Positions 44,795 to 57,064 of a stretch of DNA of 64,000 bases are shown here, piece after piece. The notes beneath the pieces were generated by a model. It was not told the DNA's origin and did no database searches. It saw only the letters and a list, made by a program, of their open reading frames with translations. Numbering within the stretch: the stretch's first letter is position 1; each line of letters starts with the position of its first letter. A program made the translations under genes and the position numbers. Origin of the DNA: Microcebus murinus (taxonomy: Eukaryota > Chordata > Mammalia > Primates > Cheirogaleidae). The stretch lies in the NCBI RefSeq assembly GCF_040939455.1, contig NC_134124.1, forward strand, positions 34,423,138 to 34,487,137. The letters run 5' to 3'.

Positions 44795-45000
44795 CTCACT
44801 GAGCATTTACTATGTTCCAGTCCCCTAATAGGTTGCACATATTCAATTCTCACATCATTCTTGCAAGGGAAGGAAGCATTATTACTCTTGTACGTGAAGA
44901 CACGGAGGCTCAGAGAGGGGAAGTGGTATGTTGAAGGTCACACACCTAAGAAGTGTGAAATAAGGGTTTATTCCCAATTCTGACCCCCAAACCCCTGTAT
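44795..45000 (-). mobile_element. Full-length MIR SINE
   Basis: gagcatttactatgttccag near 44801, cacggaggctcagagagg at 44901 and gaaggtcacacacctaag near 44933. Confidence 0.9.
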
Positions 45001-46139
45001 TCCTCAAATATCAAGTGGTTTCCCTGGAAGGCAGGGAACCTTGATTTTCCCAATAGAGGAGCTTCCATCAAAAATGAGGGGTGCCCCTGCCAGCCAGTGC
45101 TCTCCCCTCTGTGGTTTGGTTGCTCATACCGCCTTCTAGAAGCCATCACCATCCCCTGGCTCTGGTAAGAGCTGTCCCGGCAGCACAACGTGTCCCTACC
45201 TCCGGGACCTGCTCCTTGGTATAGAATGAGCACGTGCCCCACACCAGGCCGATTCGGTCCCCATGAATTTGGAATGAACTAGTAGTGGTTGAAGCCGAGT
45301 CCCATAGAGGCCGATGCTGCGAGATGAAGCTTCTGTGGACCCCAAACAGTGAAGACCCGGGGCCGCCGGTGTCCTCCTTTTCTGTGACCCGTTGCTTTGT
45401 GCCTCTTTGAATTCTATGAGCTCCCACAATTTATAGAGAAGCTACTGACAACCCCCCAAATGGACTCATTTGCCTCAGCACCAAATCGTCTGTGAATCAG
45501 ACTCCCCAAAAGTAGGAATCAAGATGGAACAGGCCAGGATAACGGGGACACTAGAATGACACAGGCTCGCTGTCATCAACCCTGTTATGTCCTCTGAGCA
45601 GCCCCTTCTCTCTCCTGTCTTCAGCCTCCCGGGGGATGTTCTACTTAGGCCCGTGACAGGGTGAGAGTGAGAATTTGTGAGCCCTGATATTGATGGCGGC
45701 CGTGTCCTTATTGAAGAAAAAAAAGCCAGCCCTGAGAAGAAGGCGAGTAGGAACCCACAGGCAGAGGTAAGAAAAACGCAGAGAGCGGCTCCTGGCGGTG
45801 CCCGAGCCATCCCTGTGTTTGGTGGCAGGCGCTCGTCAGCCCCCCTTTGCCTGAGCTGACCTACGTTTGGTCACTCAGCCCCAAGAGCCTTCTGCCTGAC
45901 ACAGACACGTCCTGTAGAATTGCTCCTGAGCGCAGGCTGAGCTGCGTGCTCCTGCGTGCGAGCCTTGGCACACAGGGGCCTCGGTGACTGTTTGCTGAGT
46001 GACGACACGGACGAACAGAACACGGTTGGCAGCTCACTCCTGGTGACTGGCACCACTGGGCTGACCGGGTTCAGGAGAACTAGCGAGGAATGGGCAGAGA
46101 AGACAAGGACTGCGGAAGACTCCTCATCCCAGCCTCTCC
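45001..46139. other. Unique non-coding DNA
   Basis: Possible forward L2 scrap at 45960-46015 (gtttgctgagtgacgac). No gene recognised. Confidence 0.45.
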
Positions 46140-46245
46140 TGACACTAGACGCGGCCGCAGCCCTGTCGTCGCGGCCACGGTGAGCACAAGCGAGGCGGCC
46201 GCCGTGGGGTGCCGAGGGGCAGGCCGCGCTGGACTGGCCTTTGCA
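46140..46245. promoter_or_regulatory. Small CpG cluster with two NotI sites
   Basis: gcggccgc occurs at about 46151 and 46194, with many other CpG between (cctgtcgtcgcggccacgg). A nearby L2/MIR scrap (ggcgcatagtaggtgctcgg near 46278) follows. It could be a small island or an unmethylated enhancer; no promoter elements were identified. Confidence 0.3.
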
Positions 46246-46610
46246 TCGCAGCGTGGCCGCCACCTGGCACGGCGCCTGGCGCATAGTAGGTGCTCGGTAG
46301 ATAGTAGTGAGGGCAAGAACAAGCCGGTGGGACTCAGCACCTCTGTGTGCCCAGCCGCGCCTCCCGGGCAAGTGAGGGCCCGAGCCAGTGCTCACCTCCA
46401 GTCTGGAGAGGAAATTAACAACCCCGGAACCACAGAATAATAACTAAGGGTCAAACTGCGGTGGCACAAGGCACAATACGACACTGACTCATGCCGTCAG
46501 CACATGTCGCCGGAGAACCTGCTGTGCGTTGGCTCTGGAGCCGGGCGCTGGCGACGCTGAGGAATAAGGCGGAGTCGAGGTAGTTGGGGTCGGAGGGCAG
46601 TGCCACGGCG
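46246..46610. other. Unique non-coding DNA
   Basis: Apart from the L2/MIR scrap at 46260-46310, nothing recognised. Confidence 0.5.
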
Positions 46611-46614
46611 ACAC

Positions 46615-46735
46615 TCACGCGACAGTCACTCACTCAGAGCATTCGCCGAGCCCCTACTGTGTGCCAAGCAGGATGCCGGGGCTGGCACGATGGCTGCAAT
46701 AGAGTCGGGAGCTGGGGCTCTTGCTAAGGCTGCTC
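46615..46735 (-). mobile_element. L2 LINE 3' end
   Basis: cactcactcagagcattcg near 46627 and ccctactgtgtgccaagc near 46652. Confidence 0.65.
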
Positions 46736-46739
46736 CCTC

Positions 46740-46860
46740 CTTGCACAACCTTGGGGAAGTCCCTCTCCCTCTCTGGGCCTCAGTTTCTTCATCTGTAAAA
46801 TCAGGTGACAAGGCCCAGTGATCCATGGGCCCTTCTATTTCTGACAACTAAGGCAGATCC
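46740..46860 (+). mobile_element. MIR SINE fragment
   Basis: cttggggaagtccctctcc near 46750 and cagtttcttcatctgtaaaa at 46781. Confidence 0.9.
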
Positions 46861-46884
46861 CCATGGGTAGAGTTCAACTGAAAT

Positions 46885-47345
<461 letters not shown>

Positions 47346-47349
47346 AGTT

Positions 47350-47475
47350 ATTATTACCATTATTCTATTCGACACCTGCCACGTGCCCTTCCTGTGCCAG
47401 ACACTGCGCCAGGCACGGTGGAAAGAGGCATAAAAGACCATCCAGGGTCCGCCCTCCAGGAGTGCCCAGCGGAGC
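47350..47475 (-). mobile_element. MIR or L2 3' end
   Basis: cctgccacgtgcccttcctg near 47375 and gccagacactgcgccaggc near 47395 precede a degraded body. Confidence 0.5.
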
Positions 47476-48425
47476 GGGTGGATGGAGGGAATTCAAACCC
47501 AAGGGGGGAGAGGGGGCCTGGAAGCCTGCTGGAGAACACAGCCCCCCAGAGAGAGGAGCAGGGGCCCTAGGGAAGTGGGGAGGAGGGGCTCCGGGAAGGC
47601 CCCAGTGGGGGAGGGGCTGGGCCTGCATCCTTCCCTCCAGGAGCCCAGGGTGGCTGGGTCTGGGAACAGCCCCCCGCTGAGCCGCGCTGAGGGGTGCCGA
47701 AAGGTGGCCTTGCGGGTAAGTCCTTCCAGCTGCGGGCAGGTAATCCCGGCCTTCGTGCAGGAGAGATGATACCCCCCGAGGGCCAGGCCTGGTCCGGCTC
47801 AGGGTGCTTGCCCTGCGAAAATGCTCTGCAGCCCTCGCGTTTGGGAGCGCTCGGGTCCAGCATGAATCATTCCTTTTTGAACTTGTCTAAATGTGTTTAT
47901 AAAATAAAGCTGCGGCCCAGGGCTGCTCCGGGCGGAGCGGGAAGGTAATATGTTTTTAATTGGAGAGATTGGGGAGAGGAGGCAGCGGGCCAGGGTGAGC
48001 TCACCCGGCATGCATGCGGCGGGGCGGAGAACAATGCACGTCCACATTCCTGGACTGCAGCAGGACCCGCTCGGTGGCGCTTCTCCACCTGGGGCGGCGT
48101 CTGGGCACACGCCGGCTGGGGCTAGCAGGCACGCAGCCTGGGTGGGGGCCAGAAAGCCTAGATCCCAATAGCGCAGCGGGTCAGGGCAGGGGTCGCAAAC
48201 GCCAGTGCACCCAGGAGCCAGACAGGACCTGGAAACCAAAGCACACCCCGCGTAGACTTGGTGAATTGGGGGTGCATGACCTCTGCAAAGGGGACGGTCA
48301 CCACTCAGCTGGGCCAGACTCGTGATATGATCTACTGATTTCCAAATAAAACAGATGTGGAGTCCATACGTGGCCCGGCAGCTGCCGTCCCTTCTTTTAG
48401 ACCATGGAGGTGGACCTCCCTCTGT
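47476..48425. other. Unique GC-rich DNA, candidate conserved element at 47850-48060
   Basis: 47860-47960 changes abruptly from GC-rich to AT-rich with ctaaatgtgtttataaaata and aatatgtttttaattggag, unlike its flanks. Frames spanning 47365-48428 have no recognised domain. The plus frame at 46991-47680 reads through the Alu and is not a gene. Confidence 0.35.
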
Positions 48426-48429
48426 CATT

Positions 48430-48500
48430 TCTCAGTGTCAGGACTCTAGGCAAGTTACTTAGCTTCTCTGAGCCTCAGTTTCTTCCACTAGAAATCTGGC
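48430..48500 (+). mobile_element. MIR SINE core fragment
   Basis: aggcaagttacttagcttctc near 48448 shortened to ggcaagttacttagcttctc, then gcctcagtttcttccac near 48473. Confidence 0.8.
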
Positions 48501-48559
48501 AGTTGAACGCTGCTACCTGTCCTGACTTTCCAATGGTTTCCAAGTTAGGGAGAAAGAAG

Positions 48560-48760
48560 GCAATTGTGATATCCACTGGGCTTCTGCTATATGCGGGGCA
48601 TGGTACCAAGGGGTTGACATGCTTTGTTTTGTTGTTGTTTTGTTTTTTAAATCATCATCATGGTTCTGTAAGCTAGACATCAGTCCTGCCCTGCAGATGA
48701 GGAAACAGAACGTTGAAGAGCTGAAGCTGGAATTTGAACCAGTATTTCCAACTTTAAGAG
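48560..48760 (-). mobile_element. MIR SINE
   Basis: ttctgctatatgcggggcat near 48582 and gatgaggaaacagaacg at 48696. A TTG-rich run lies at 48623-48645. Confidence 0.75.
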
Positions 48761-49085
48761 CAACTTAGGAATTGAAGGAACACTTGTTACAGTGAGAACG
48801 GGGAAGCTGAGCCCAGAGGAAGCAGCTGACCTCGTGTTGTGAAGACCTGCCTAGTGAGGCATTGGCTATTTTGGGTCCTAGCTCAGCGACACACCATCAC
48901 CTACTCGATCAGCAACAGTTTTCTGTAAAGTGAAGCAAGCAGAGCTGTCACGGGCATGATAAAGTGGCTTCCCCCCTACACTGCTCCAGTTACTATCTTT
49001 CCACAGGACGACGGGGCAGCATGTATTAAAAGATTCATACTCCCCAGAAGAATCATCCTCTTTCACCCAGTACTTCATCTTGAAA
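48761..49085. other. Unique non-coding DNA
   Basis: A weak reverse MIR-like scrap may lie at 48765-48840 (ggggaagctgagcccagagg). Otherwise nothing. Confidence 0.45.
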
Positions 49086-49089
49086 TCCT

Positions 49090-49680
49090 AAAGAAATTAG
49101 AGCGCTGCGGGCAAAGATTTTCAAAAAGGAATTCACAGAAAATTGAATGTCCATCATAAAGGAAATAAGCACGTTATATAATCTCCATACCAAGGAATAT
49201 TATGTAGCCTTGAAAGACTGTACAATAACATGAGAAAATGCTTATGATACAATGTTAAGAGAAGAAAGTAGAATGTAAAATTAAGTAAAAATGTATATCA
49301 CACTCAAAGAAATGCAAAGAAAGAAGACGGGAAGGAAATTCATCCCAATGTTAATTCCCTGCATGGTAGAATTTTAATTTTCTTCATTCTTTTGTTGAAA
49401 TATTTAGATTTTCTCCAACAAGCATATTACATTTTATAATTAGAAATGTGTATGTTCGCAGGATGTAATGGGCCTCATCTCATCCCGTTTGGGAATGGGT
49501 GGGACTGGAGCCAGATATCACATTTATTTCAAAAACAAAAGCCCAGAAAAGAACTCGAGAGAGAAAAATACCAGCATGTGAAGTGGTTCTTGCTGGCTAA
49601 TAGGGTTATGGGTGATTTTTTTCCTGCTTCTTTATATGTCTGTGTGTTTTTCAAACTTTCTACACCAAGATTTCTTTGAA
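49090..49680 (+). mobile_element. Old L1 (L1M-type) 3' end in forward orientation
   Basis: ccaaggaatattatgtagcc near 49191, gaaaatgcttatgatacaat near 49234 and gggttatgggtgatttttt near 49604 match the sense 3' end. 49450-49545 is a non-matching interruption. Confidence 0.75.
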
Positions 49681-51290
49681 ATTGGCAGACAACCAAACAA
49701 ACCATAAAACACTCCCTGCGTTTACGGCCGCTGCAGGTAGGGGGATGCTCTTGGCAGTAGCGCTACACCAGAGTCGGGATTTCCTCACTCACTGCCTGTC
49801 TCCTTTCTGGATTCTGTGCCTACACCACCATGTGCCACCACGACGATGGATTCTGAAGGGCGTAATAATACTTAAATCAGTTTAAACCTAAAGAAACGTG
49901 AAATTGGGAATCTTTTGTAGCTTATGGAGGAATAGCTTGGCTCAGTTTGTTCTTGAAACCTGTTTTTTTAGCACATTGCCAAGTTAAAATCATTTATTGT
50001 TTGTTTTGTTCTATTTAATCGAGGCAAACGCGCCTGTAATCAGGACATTGCTGGGCTCAAAGGCGGACTTCCCTGACACGGGTCTCTGTGCTGAACTGCG
50101 TTATCATTCTGCACCCAGGCTTTGGAGCTGGTCACTCTCCCGGAGCGGAACATCGTAACTTCTCCAAGTGACCCCGCCAAGAGTCAAGACCCTCACGTGC
50201 TCTGCCTGAGATGCCTGGGGTCCTGTGTGGGACTAGCCACCCGACGGGGCTTCACCCACGTTCACGTCATCATGCTCCATGTACCCGACCCTTGTTCCCC
50301 GAGATACGCCCTGCCCAGGCCTTGCTCTCTGGAAGACCTGGAACCCAATCCTCTGCCAGCTTGAGCTCGTTGCTGCACTTCCCTCGGCCTTCCCTCCTCC
50401 CTCCTCTATAGAAGGGACTGGAACACCACTTGCCCCAGTTGCTGCGAGGGTTAAAACACGGTTTGTATATAAAACCTTGGACATGAAATAGATTGTCTTC
50501 CTTCTTCCTTCTCTAGCATCTTCTTTCTTTCCTAATTCCTGAGCTTCTCCTAGTCTGCTTCCAAACATGCGTGTTGGCCAATCTCAGCGTGTCCTCAGTG
50601 CTCACGTTGTGCTTTCCTCGAGGGACCCGTGTGGGGATTGCATTCCTGAGGGAACGCAGAGATGGGTCTGAACTCAGGGTCAGGCATCCTTGAATTCGAT
50701 TTTATGTGGCCCTAGTCATGGCTGGTTCTGGGAAGTAGCGGTCACGATCATGAGTCCCATTTCACCTGACACCGGGGTCCAGACGGGCAGCAGGTCCCTC
50801 ACTGGGGATTCTGTGTTTACTCACGTTTTCCACCTCCTTTCTGCTCAGTCTTCTTTCTTTCTCTCCCTTTGCCAAGGAATCTTCCAAGTTCACAGAAACG
50901 AACATCTCCCTACAATAGACAGGCGGACGAATGAGAATCTGCACCCCGGCTCGAGTCCCCGTCTAGCGCCCCTTTCTCTACCCTCAGCCGAGCTCCAGAC
51001 CACGCCGGAGCCAGTCCCTCTAAAAGCCAGTCCACGTAAAGTTCCTGTTTACCAAGGTGACAATGGTTCTTGGTCAACGGGATGGTGTCAACCTCTTTTG
51101 GAAGTTTCTATTCTGTGTCTTTCTCTACTTTGGGGAATCCTGAACATTTCAAGGCTTTTAAAAAAAAAAAAAAGCTAATTCTTCTAATGTCATTTTACCT
51201 TGGTTTCAAGAAAATAAGCACATTTTAAGTTAGTAACCAGAGGGGGAGGTTGTGGATTACCAGAGGATGTTAGGCACTTGAAGAAAAAAT
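49681..51290. other. Unique non-coding DNA
   Basis: 49960-50060 is AT-rich with catttattgtttgttttg and could be a conserved element. Frames near 50122-50491 and 50690-51178 have no recognised domain. An A13 run ends near 51173. Confidence 0.45.
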
Positions 51291-51294
51291 TAAC

Positions 51295-51475
51295 AATCAC
51301 CCTAGCATGTGACCCTGGGCAAGTCACTTAAGCGTCAGTTTCCTCATCTGTAAGACAGGGGTCATAATTTCTATCGCATGAAGATGTCTGATGGGTAAGT
51401 TCAGTGATAATTTGTGCGAAGTGCAGAGAACTCTATCTAGTACGTGGCAAACATTCAATTACGCCCAACAATAAC
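51295..51475 (+). mobile_element. MIR SINE
   Basis: gtgaccctgggcaagtcac near 51309, cagtttcctcatctgtaa at 51336 and gtacgtggcaaacattc near 51440. Confidence 0.9.
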
Positions 51476-51599
51476 AATAATCTCTTCCGTTAGCAGAAGA
51501 TAATCACAGCCTTGATACTTTCCTGTCACTTATGATCTCTTTGCTTCTGCTTGGCTTGGGGAAGAGAGAAGCAGCTCAGGGTGGGGGAAGGGAACTTGG
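51476..51599. other. Unique non-coding DNA
   Basis: No feature. Confidence 0.4.
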
Positions 51600-52370
51600 A
51601 AGTGCAAATGACTCCTTGCAACTTACAAACCTGGCAGTCAGACCCTTCCGTACCATACCGAGTGCTGAAATGCATTCCAGATGCATTAAAGAATTGGATA
51701 TTTTTAAAAATCAAACCCTAGAGGGGAAAAGACTTGAATATTTATCAGACCTCTGGGGAGGGAAGGCTGGTTACATCTATTATAGAAGCATCGGAAAAGA
51801 CCACAAAGGAAGAGATGGACGGAATTGATGGCAGAAAAATTTAGCACATCTGTATGTAGACAATGTATGCAGCAAAAATGATGGGATGGAGGCGTCAATC
51901 CTGTCTTTATTATACAGACAGCCTGTACTGTATGTATGTTTACATGCATATGAAGAGATGAGAAAGTTATTCAGACCCTACTAGATGAATGAAAAAAGAA
52001 TTCAAATAGAGAATTCACAAATGAAGAAATATAACTGGGGAGACAAGGGAAGAAAGCACTCTCATTAGCCATCAAAGAAATGAGTCACCACTTTTCTACC
52101 ATTGAATGCTACAGATTTTTAAAATAGCAATACCTGGTGTTAAAGAGAGGGAAGCGAAACAGCCACACTCACACACTGGTATTAGGAAGGTAAATTGGTC
52201 CAACCCTTTTGAAAACAAAAATTTACCACATTTTGTAAAAAAATTTTGTCTAGTATGTAGTTTGGGGAAAACTGGACCCCTACCATAAAGCTCATACAGA
52301 GGTGGACTCCACATGGATTAAACGCCTAAATATGAAAGGTAAAAGTATGAAGTCAATTGCAGAAAATGTA
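51600..52370 (+). mobile_element. Old L1/HAL1-type remnants, forward
   Basis: cattagccatcaaagaaatg near 52064, ctggtattaggaaggtaaat near 52176 and gactccacatggattaaacg near 52305 resemble sense L1 ORF2 fragments. Their order does not follow one element, so this may be several pieces. All frames are broken. Confidence 0.55.
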
Positions 52371-52374
52371 GGAG

Positions 52375-52500
52375 ATGTTCTCGCTCTGACATATATGAGC
52401 TGTGTCACATTGGGCAGGACGTTTCACCCCTCTGAGCCTCAGTTTTCTCATCTATGAAGTGGGAATTTTAATACCCACCTTACAAGGTAATGCATATATA
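52375..52500 (+). mobile_element. MIR SINE fragment
   Basis: gagctgtgtcacattgggc near 52396 and gcctcagttttctcatctat near 52436. Confidence 0.9.
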
Positions 52501-52539
52501 GCACCGGTACAGGTAGGTGTCTCTGACAGAGATGGCTAA

Positions 52540-52925
52540 TTATTCCTTTCCCTCTGGGTACACAGCCAGGTCGCCTTCCCTGGCCTCTCTTGTGGTGGTG
52601 TGGCCATGTCAGTGTGTTCTGGCTGCTGGAAAGAAAGGAAAAGTGATGGGTGCGCTTCCAGGGCTGAGCCTGCAAGGCCTCCTGTTCACAGTCCCACATC
52701 CTCCTTCCCCGTGCATTGGTTGAATAGAGGGGATTTAGGACCGCAGGGGAGGGTGGCACAACAAGATGGAAGGAGACTGGGTCCCTGAATCCCCACCTAG
52801 AAGCTGCTTGGCCAAGAACTCCGGATTAGATGTTATGTGATAAGAGATAAACGTCTATTGGCTTAAGCCTCTGAGGTTTGGAGTTATCTATTATAGCAAC
52901 TGGCAATACCTTTCTAGACCAACAC
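52540..52925 (+). mobile_element. Unnamed old LTR-like repeat, copy 1
   Basis: aagatggaaggagactggg near 52764 and gagataaacgtctattggc near 52844, then taagcctctgaggtttgg, have the layout of an old LTR 3' end. Confidence 0.4.
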
Positions 52926-53425
52926 AGTGCCCGATGATTATTATGTAATTTGACCAACAAATTCCACTTTGGGGAATCCAATGGTTGGGGTTCATTAAAT
53001 GTGGTTCCTGGTGTAGCCCCTGGTGGGTGGTGGTGGGGTTTCTTAATCCAATCACTAATCAAAACTACACATTGCAAGGTTTCCAGAGAAGCGGCTAATA
53101 GAAAAATTGATTCTGTTGGTTGATTTCAGGTTTTGTTCTAAATTGTGAACGTTGGGTTTTACATATTCTGGGTTTGGGATAGGTTAGAGTGCTTTGACTA
53201 GACTAGATGAGAGCTTAAGAAATACTCAAAGGATAAACCAAAATAAAAGTAGAAAAGGGGAAATATGGAAGTAATCAGATTGTCTATATCAGCTGATAAT
53301 AGTCTGTCCCTGGGCACACAGCCAGGAAAAGTGAACCGTGGCCGGCAGCTCACACACTCCAGGTGACCTGCCAAAACAGAGGACTGTGACGGCAGCCTCG
53401 GGGGCAGGGGGGAGGGCACAGCCCA
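52926..53425. other. Unique non-coding DNA
   Basis: No feature recognised. Confidence 0.45.
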
Positions 53426-53429
53426 CAGG

Positions 53430-53530
53430 GGCACTGAGATGCAGACAACTCCTCTGACATGCGCAAGAATACTTAGGGCAGTATTATTTACCTAGTGCAA
53501 AAGTTCAGAAGCAACTGAGATGCCCGCGGC
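53430..53530 (+). mobile_element. L1 fragment, forward
   Basis: ggcagtattatttacctagt near 53479 and gaagcaactgagatgccc near 53507 fit a short sense L1 piece. Confidence 0.5.
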
Positions 53531-54060
53531 AGAGACTGCTGGTTCCCTACCCAACATACACGCCCCCTTCTTTCTTAGAAAACTCTATCCCAATTTCACT
53601 CTGGCTCCAAAGGTTGAATCATGATAGCTCTCAGCTGGTCTTAACCTTTCCATTCTCTCTTGTCAGCGATTGATCTAGGCCGGGACAATGATCCCTTCTG
53701 GCCAGTGAGATGTTAGGGAAAGTTTTTTAGGGGCTTTTGGTAAAGAAAAGACAGAGGCGGTCAGGAAAATGGCCTTTCTTCCCACATCCCCCTTTCCTTT
53801 TCATCTTCTCTGCGGACAAAGACGTGATTTCCGGAGAGGCTGCAACCATTTTGCCACCTTGAGGGTAAGGCCAGACAGACTCACCGAGACAGTGATCCAG
53901 AGCTATTGAACCTCCGAACCAACCTAGGAGTTTGTTATATGTGATAATTCTATCTTTACTATTTACTTTTATTTAAGTGTTCTGCTATAGGTTTATTCTG
54001 TGGTGCTCTCAGAATTAAGCTGGTGGAAGAATCTTTGGGGAAACTTGCCTGGTATACCTG
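53531..54060 (+). mobile_element. Unnamed old LTR-like repeat, copy 2
   Basis: ctttcttagaaaactctatc near 53570 and gctgcaaccattttgccacc near 53840 resemble the family of copy 1, covering a more 5' part. Family unknown. Confidence 0.35.
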
Positions 54061-55244
54061 GAGTTACCTAGATATGGTATCTGACTCTCACTGGGGGAAG
54101 TCTAAAGGCAAAATCTGGGTTGGTCACCTGTGAGGACCAGTTAAAGAGAGGGGGATTAACCCGCCCTTCCAGACTTTGGCAGGGCAAAAAATGTTGAGTT
54201 TTCCCATGGGCTAAGTGAATGCCATGAACATAGCTGGGTCAGAGCCTTCCAGAAAGGACCCCACCCAAGAGAAAGGGCTGTCAGGACAAGAGGACCGCAG
54301 CAGGGGTTCTGTGTGGCGTGTATCACAAAAGCTCAGGAGCTGGGGGGGAGGGGGGCATTGTAAGTCGCCAGCCAGGGACTGTCTCCCAGGACAGAAAACA
54401 GCAGAGTGCCGGGGGCCCTGTTGGGAAGTCTCTGAAGAAGCCATGGCAGAGAGAGCCAGCGTCTGTGCAGTGGCTCACCAGAGACCGCTTTTTCTAGCTC
54501 TCTCGTCTCTCTGCCCCCCCACCGCCCTTTCTTCTTCTGGCAATGTCCCCGGGGGTGGCTGCGTCTCTCCGAAGCCCCCAGTTTCTGAGGACCGGCCTGT
54601 CCCCCACAGCCCCAGCTCTGAGATGACAGCAACTCCTCCAAGCCTGCAGAATCCAACACCCCTTCCCACGGGCTCGCGGCCCTAGGGCTGGCAGCCGTTT
54701 CCCGTGCCATCCCTCTCTGGGCCGCCGTGCGTTCTCCTTCCCGCTCGCCCACCCTCCCGACACCCGTGTAGTCAGCTTCCCGTAGTAAGCCCCTCTGTCG
54801 GAAATACCTGGCAGCGTTTCTGTTTTCCCGACTCAACCCTGGTTGACACCTCTCCTTCCTAAGGGCCGACCTGAAGCCTGCTCAGGTGAGGTCAGAACTG
54901 CGGGGGGGAAGGAACTTTTCGGTGGCACGGGGGAGTGCAGTTTTAATATTAGGTGTTGCTGAGGTTTTAATAGCTGAAAAACGGTATGTTCTAAGGCCTG
55001 AAAGTGATCAGAAAACCCAAGTATCACCTAGAGGCAGGGGAGGGAGACGTTTGAAAGGTTTGATAGGAAATGGTGACAGAGAATAAAGCAGTTCCCGGCC
55101 CCACTGGGTCTGATTGTATCCGAAATCAGTCACACTGTGAAATAACATGAAAATCATTTTAGTAGGAATTGCAACCTGGAACCCCCACCAAATCTAATCA
55201 GCAGATTTGCTTGTTTGGTTCACACAGTGTTTTCTATTTGGGTT
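54061..55244. other. Unique GC-rich non-coding DNA
   Basis: A 156-codon plus frame at 54215-54685 and a 167-codon minus frame at 54333-54836 overlap, so at most one could be real. Neither has a known domain or splice context, and I treat both as chance. Confidence 0.5.
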
Positions 55245-55247
55245 TTC

Positions 55248-55488
55248 CCAACAGTAGCATTATGGACATCTTAGGCCAGACATTTCTTCGCTGGGAGATG
55301 AGTGCTGTCCTGCGCATCGTATTGACATTTGGGGACAGATGTTTTTCTCTTGTGGGATGTTTAGCAGCATTGCTGGCCTCTGTCCCCTGGAAGCCAGTAG
55401 CAGCCTCCAGTCATGACAATCAAAAACACACTTAGATATTGCCAGATGTTCCAAAAGGGGCAAAGTAGCCCCTGACTGAGAAAATACT
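55248..55488 (+). mobile_element. MER20 hAT-Charlie element
   Basis: ttatggacatcttaggccag near 55259, gctgtcctgcgcatcgtatt near 55304, gggatgtttagcagcattgc near 55356 and gcaaagtagcccctgactg near 55460 follow the MER20 consensus in order. Confidence 0.85.
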
Positions 55489-55539
55489 GGTGTAATTATA
55501 AATTTTTGCATTAAAAAAATTTAGATTTCCAGCCTTTCT

Positions 55540-56070
55540 TGAAAAATCTGCAGACTCGTAAACAGTGGAGTTATGCTTCTACCCAGCCACGATCTCTGTT
55601 GTGCAGTATATGGGTTACCCCAGACTCAGTGCTCAGAACGTTTATTATCTCCCAGTGTCTGTGGGTCAGGAATCTGGGCACAGCTGAGCAGGGTTCCCTG
55701 GCTCAGGGTCGCTACAAGGAGGCGATTGAGGTGTTGGCCAGGGCTGCAGTGATGGCAAGGACCGACTGGGGAAGAATCTGCTTCCAAGATCGCTGATGTC
55801 GTTGTTGGCAGGATTCAGCTCCTCGTGGGCATGGGACGGAGGGTCCCAGCAACCCACTGACCGGTGACCGGAGCCACCCTCAGCTCCTCATCACTTGAGA
55901 CTCTCCCCGAGGTGGTTCACAGCATGGCAACCTGCTTCATCAGAGCAAGAAAGCAGAAAGATACAGAGAAAGGAGAGAAAGAGGCAGGGGGGTGCCAGAA
56001 GTCAGTCCTTGATAGCCTAATCTTGGAAGCGACACCCCTCACCCCAGCAGCGCCGCACGGGAGGGGGGTG
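55540..56070 (-). mobile_element. Probable MaLR-type LTR
   Basis: gtgggtcaggaatctgggc near 55662, ccctggctcagggtcgctac near 55697, ctgcttccaagatcgctg near 55780 and gatagcctaatcttggaag near 56010 belong to a familiar mammalian LTR repeat, probably MaLR. The 85-codon plus frame at 55539 lies within it and is not a gene. Confidence 0.5.
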
Positions 56071-56127
56071 CCCTGCGGGAACACCAAGACGTGGAGGTCA
56101 CCGGGAGCTGTCGCGGAAGCCGCCATT

Positions 56128-56585
56128 TGAGTCTCCTAGGGCTACCCTAACAAATCACTGTGAACCAGGTGGCTTAAAACAACAGAAACGTATTCTCTCA
56201 CATTTCTGGAGTCTGGGAGTCCGAAATCAAAGGCTCGGCAGGGCCAGGCTCTCGCTGCAGGCTCCAGGGAAGGGGCCTTCCTTACCTCTTCCCGCGTCTG
56301 GTGGCTCCCGGTATTCCTTGGCGTTCCTTGGCTTGTAGACACGTCATTTCAAATTTTAATCTCTGCCTTGTCGTCACATGGCATCTTCCCTGGGTGTCTG
56401 TGTCCAGGTTTCTCTCGTCTTCTAAGGACACTGGTCATTGGATTAGGACCGGCCCTAATCCAGTATAACTCATCTTTTAATATGATTCCATCCTCAAGGG
56501 CCCTATTTCCAAATAAGGTCACATTCACCAGGGGTTATGACTTCAGCATATTTTGGGGGAGCCACAGTTCACCCTCTAATACCTG
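56128..56585 (-). mobile_element. MaLR (MLT1-type) solo LTR
   Basis: gtctcctagggctaccctaa at 56131, ggtggcttaaaacaacagaa near 56169, ttggcgttccttggcttgta near 56318, ccggccctaatccagtataa near 56449 and ctatttccaaataaggtcac near 56504 form an almost full-length reversed LTR. Confidence 0.9.
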
Positions 56586-56839
56586 CCAGTCCAGGGTGGG
56601 GCTCGGGTGTCTCTGATGAAGTGCGTTCCTGCACTGTGGAGCAATGTCTGTCGTCCGCCCACTCTGCAAAGATGTCCTGTTAATCGAGATTGCCGTATAA
56701 TCGCAGGAGCGCCTTGAGGGGGGATTGATTGTCCTCTACCCCAGTACAGAGTTTGGCCAAGGGCACTCTGTGCTTTGGCCCCAGGCCCCGGCCCTTCCAT
56801 TTGCACTTGTGGGCTCAGCTCCTCTGCCTCTTTTGCCAT
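56586..56839. other. Unique non-coding DNA
   Basis: No feature recognised. Confidence 0.4.
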
Positions 56840-56995
56840 GGCTTTTGTTACCCTGCTTTCAGGGTCTGTTTCTCACTGGTCTCCTTGACAGGGAGCTCCT
56901 TGAGGTCAGGGTCTCACCTGTCTGGTTGCTGAGCTGCTGCGGCTTCGCACGGGCCCTGACACCACGTGGGCGAGTCCGTGGATCGTTCTGATGAG
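56840..56995 (+). mobile_element. L2 LINE 3' fragment
   Basis: gacagggagctccttgagg near 56887 and gtcagggtctcacctgtctg near 56905 match the forward L2 3' UTR. Confidence 0.65.
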
Positions 56996-57064
56996 TCGCT
57001 AAGTCCATCAGCGGAGAGCCAGCAGGTGCGACTCTCAACAGCACGGAAAACAAAGGAAGACTGG

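Noticed and set aside
55539..55796. Plus-strand frame containing a TPR-like word (GRYKEAIEVLARA)
   Set aside because: Lies in a probable LTR repeat; a single short helix-like word is not a TPR domain.
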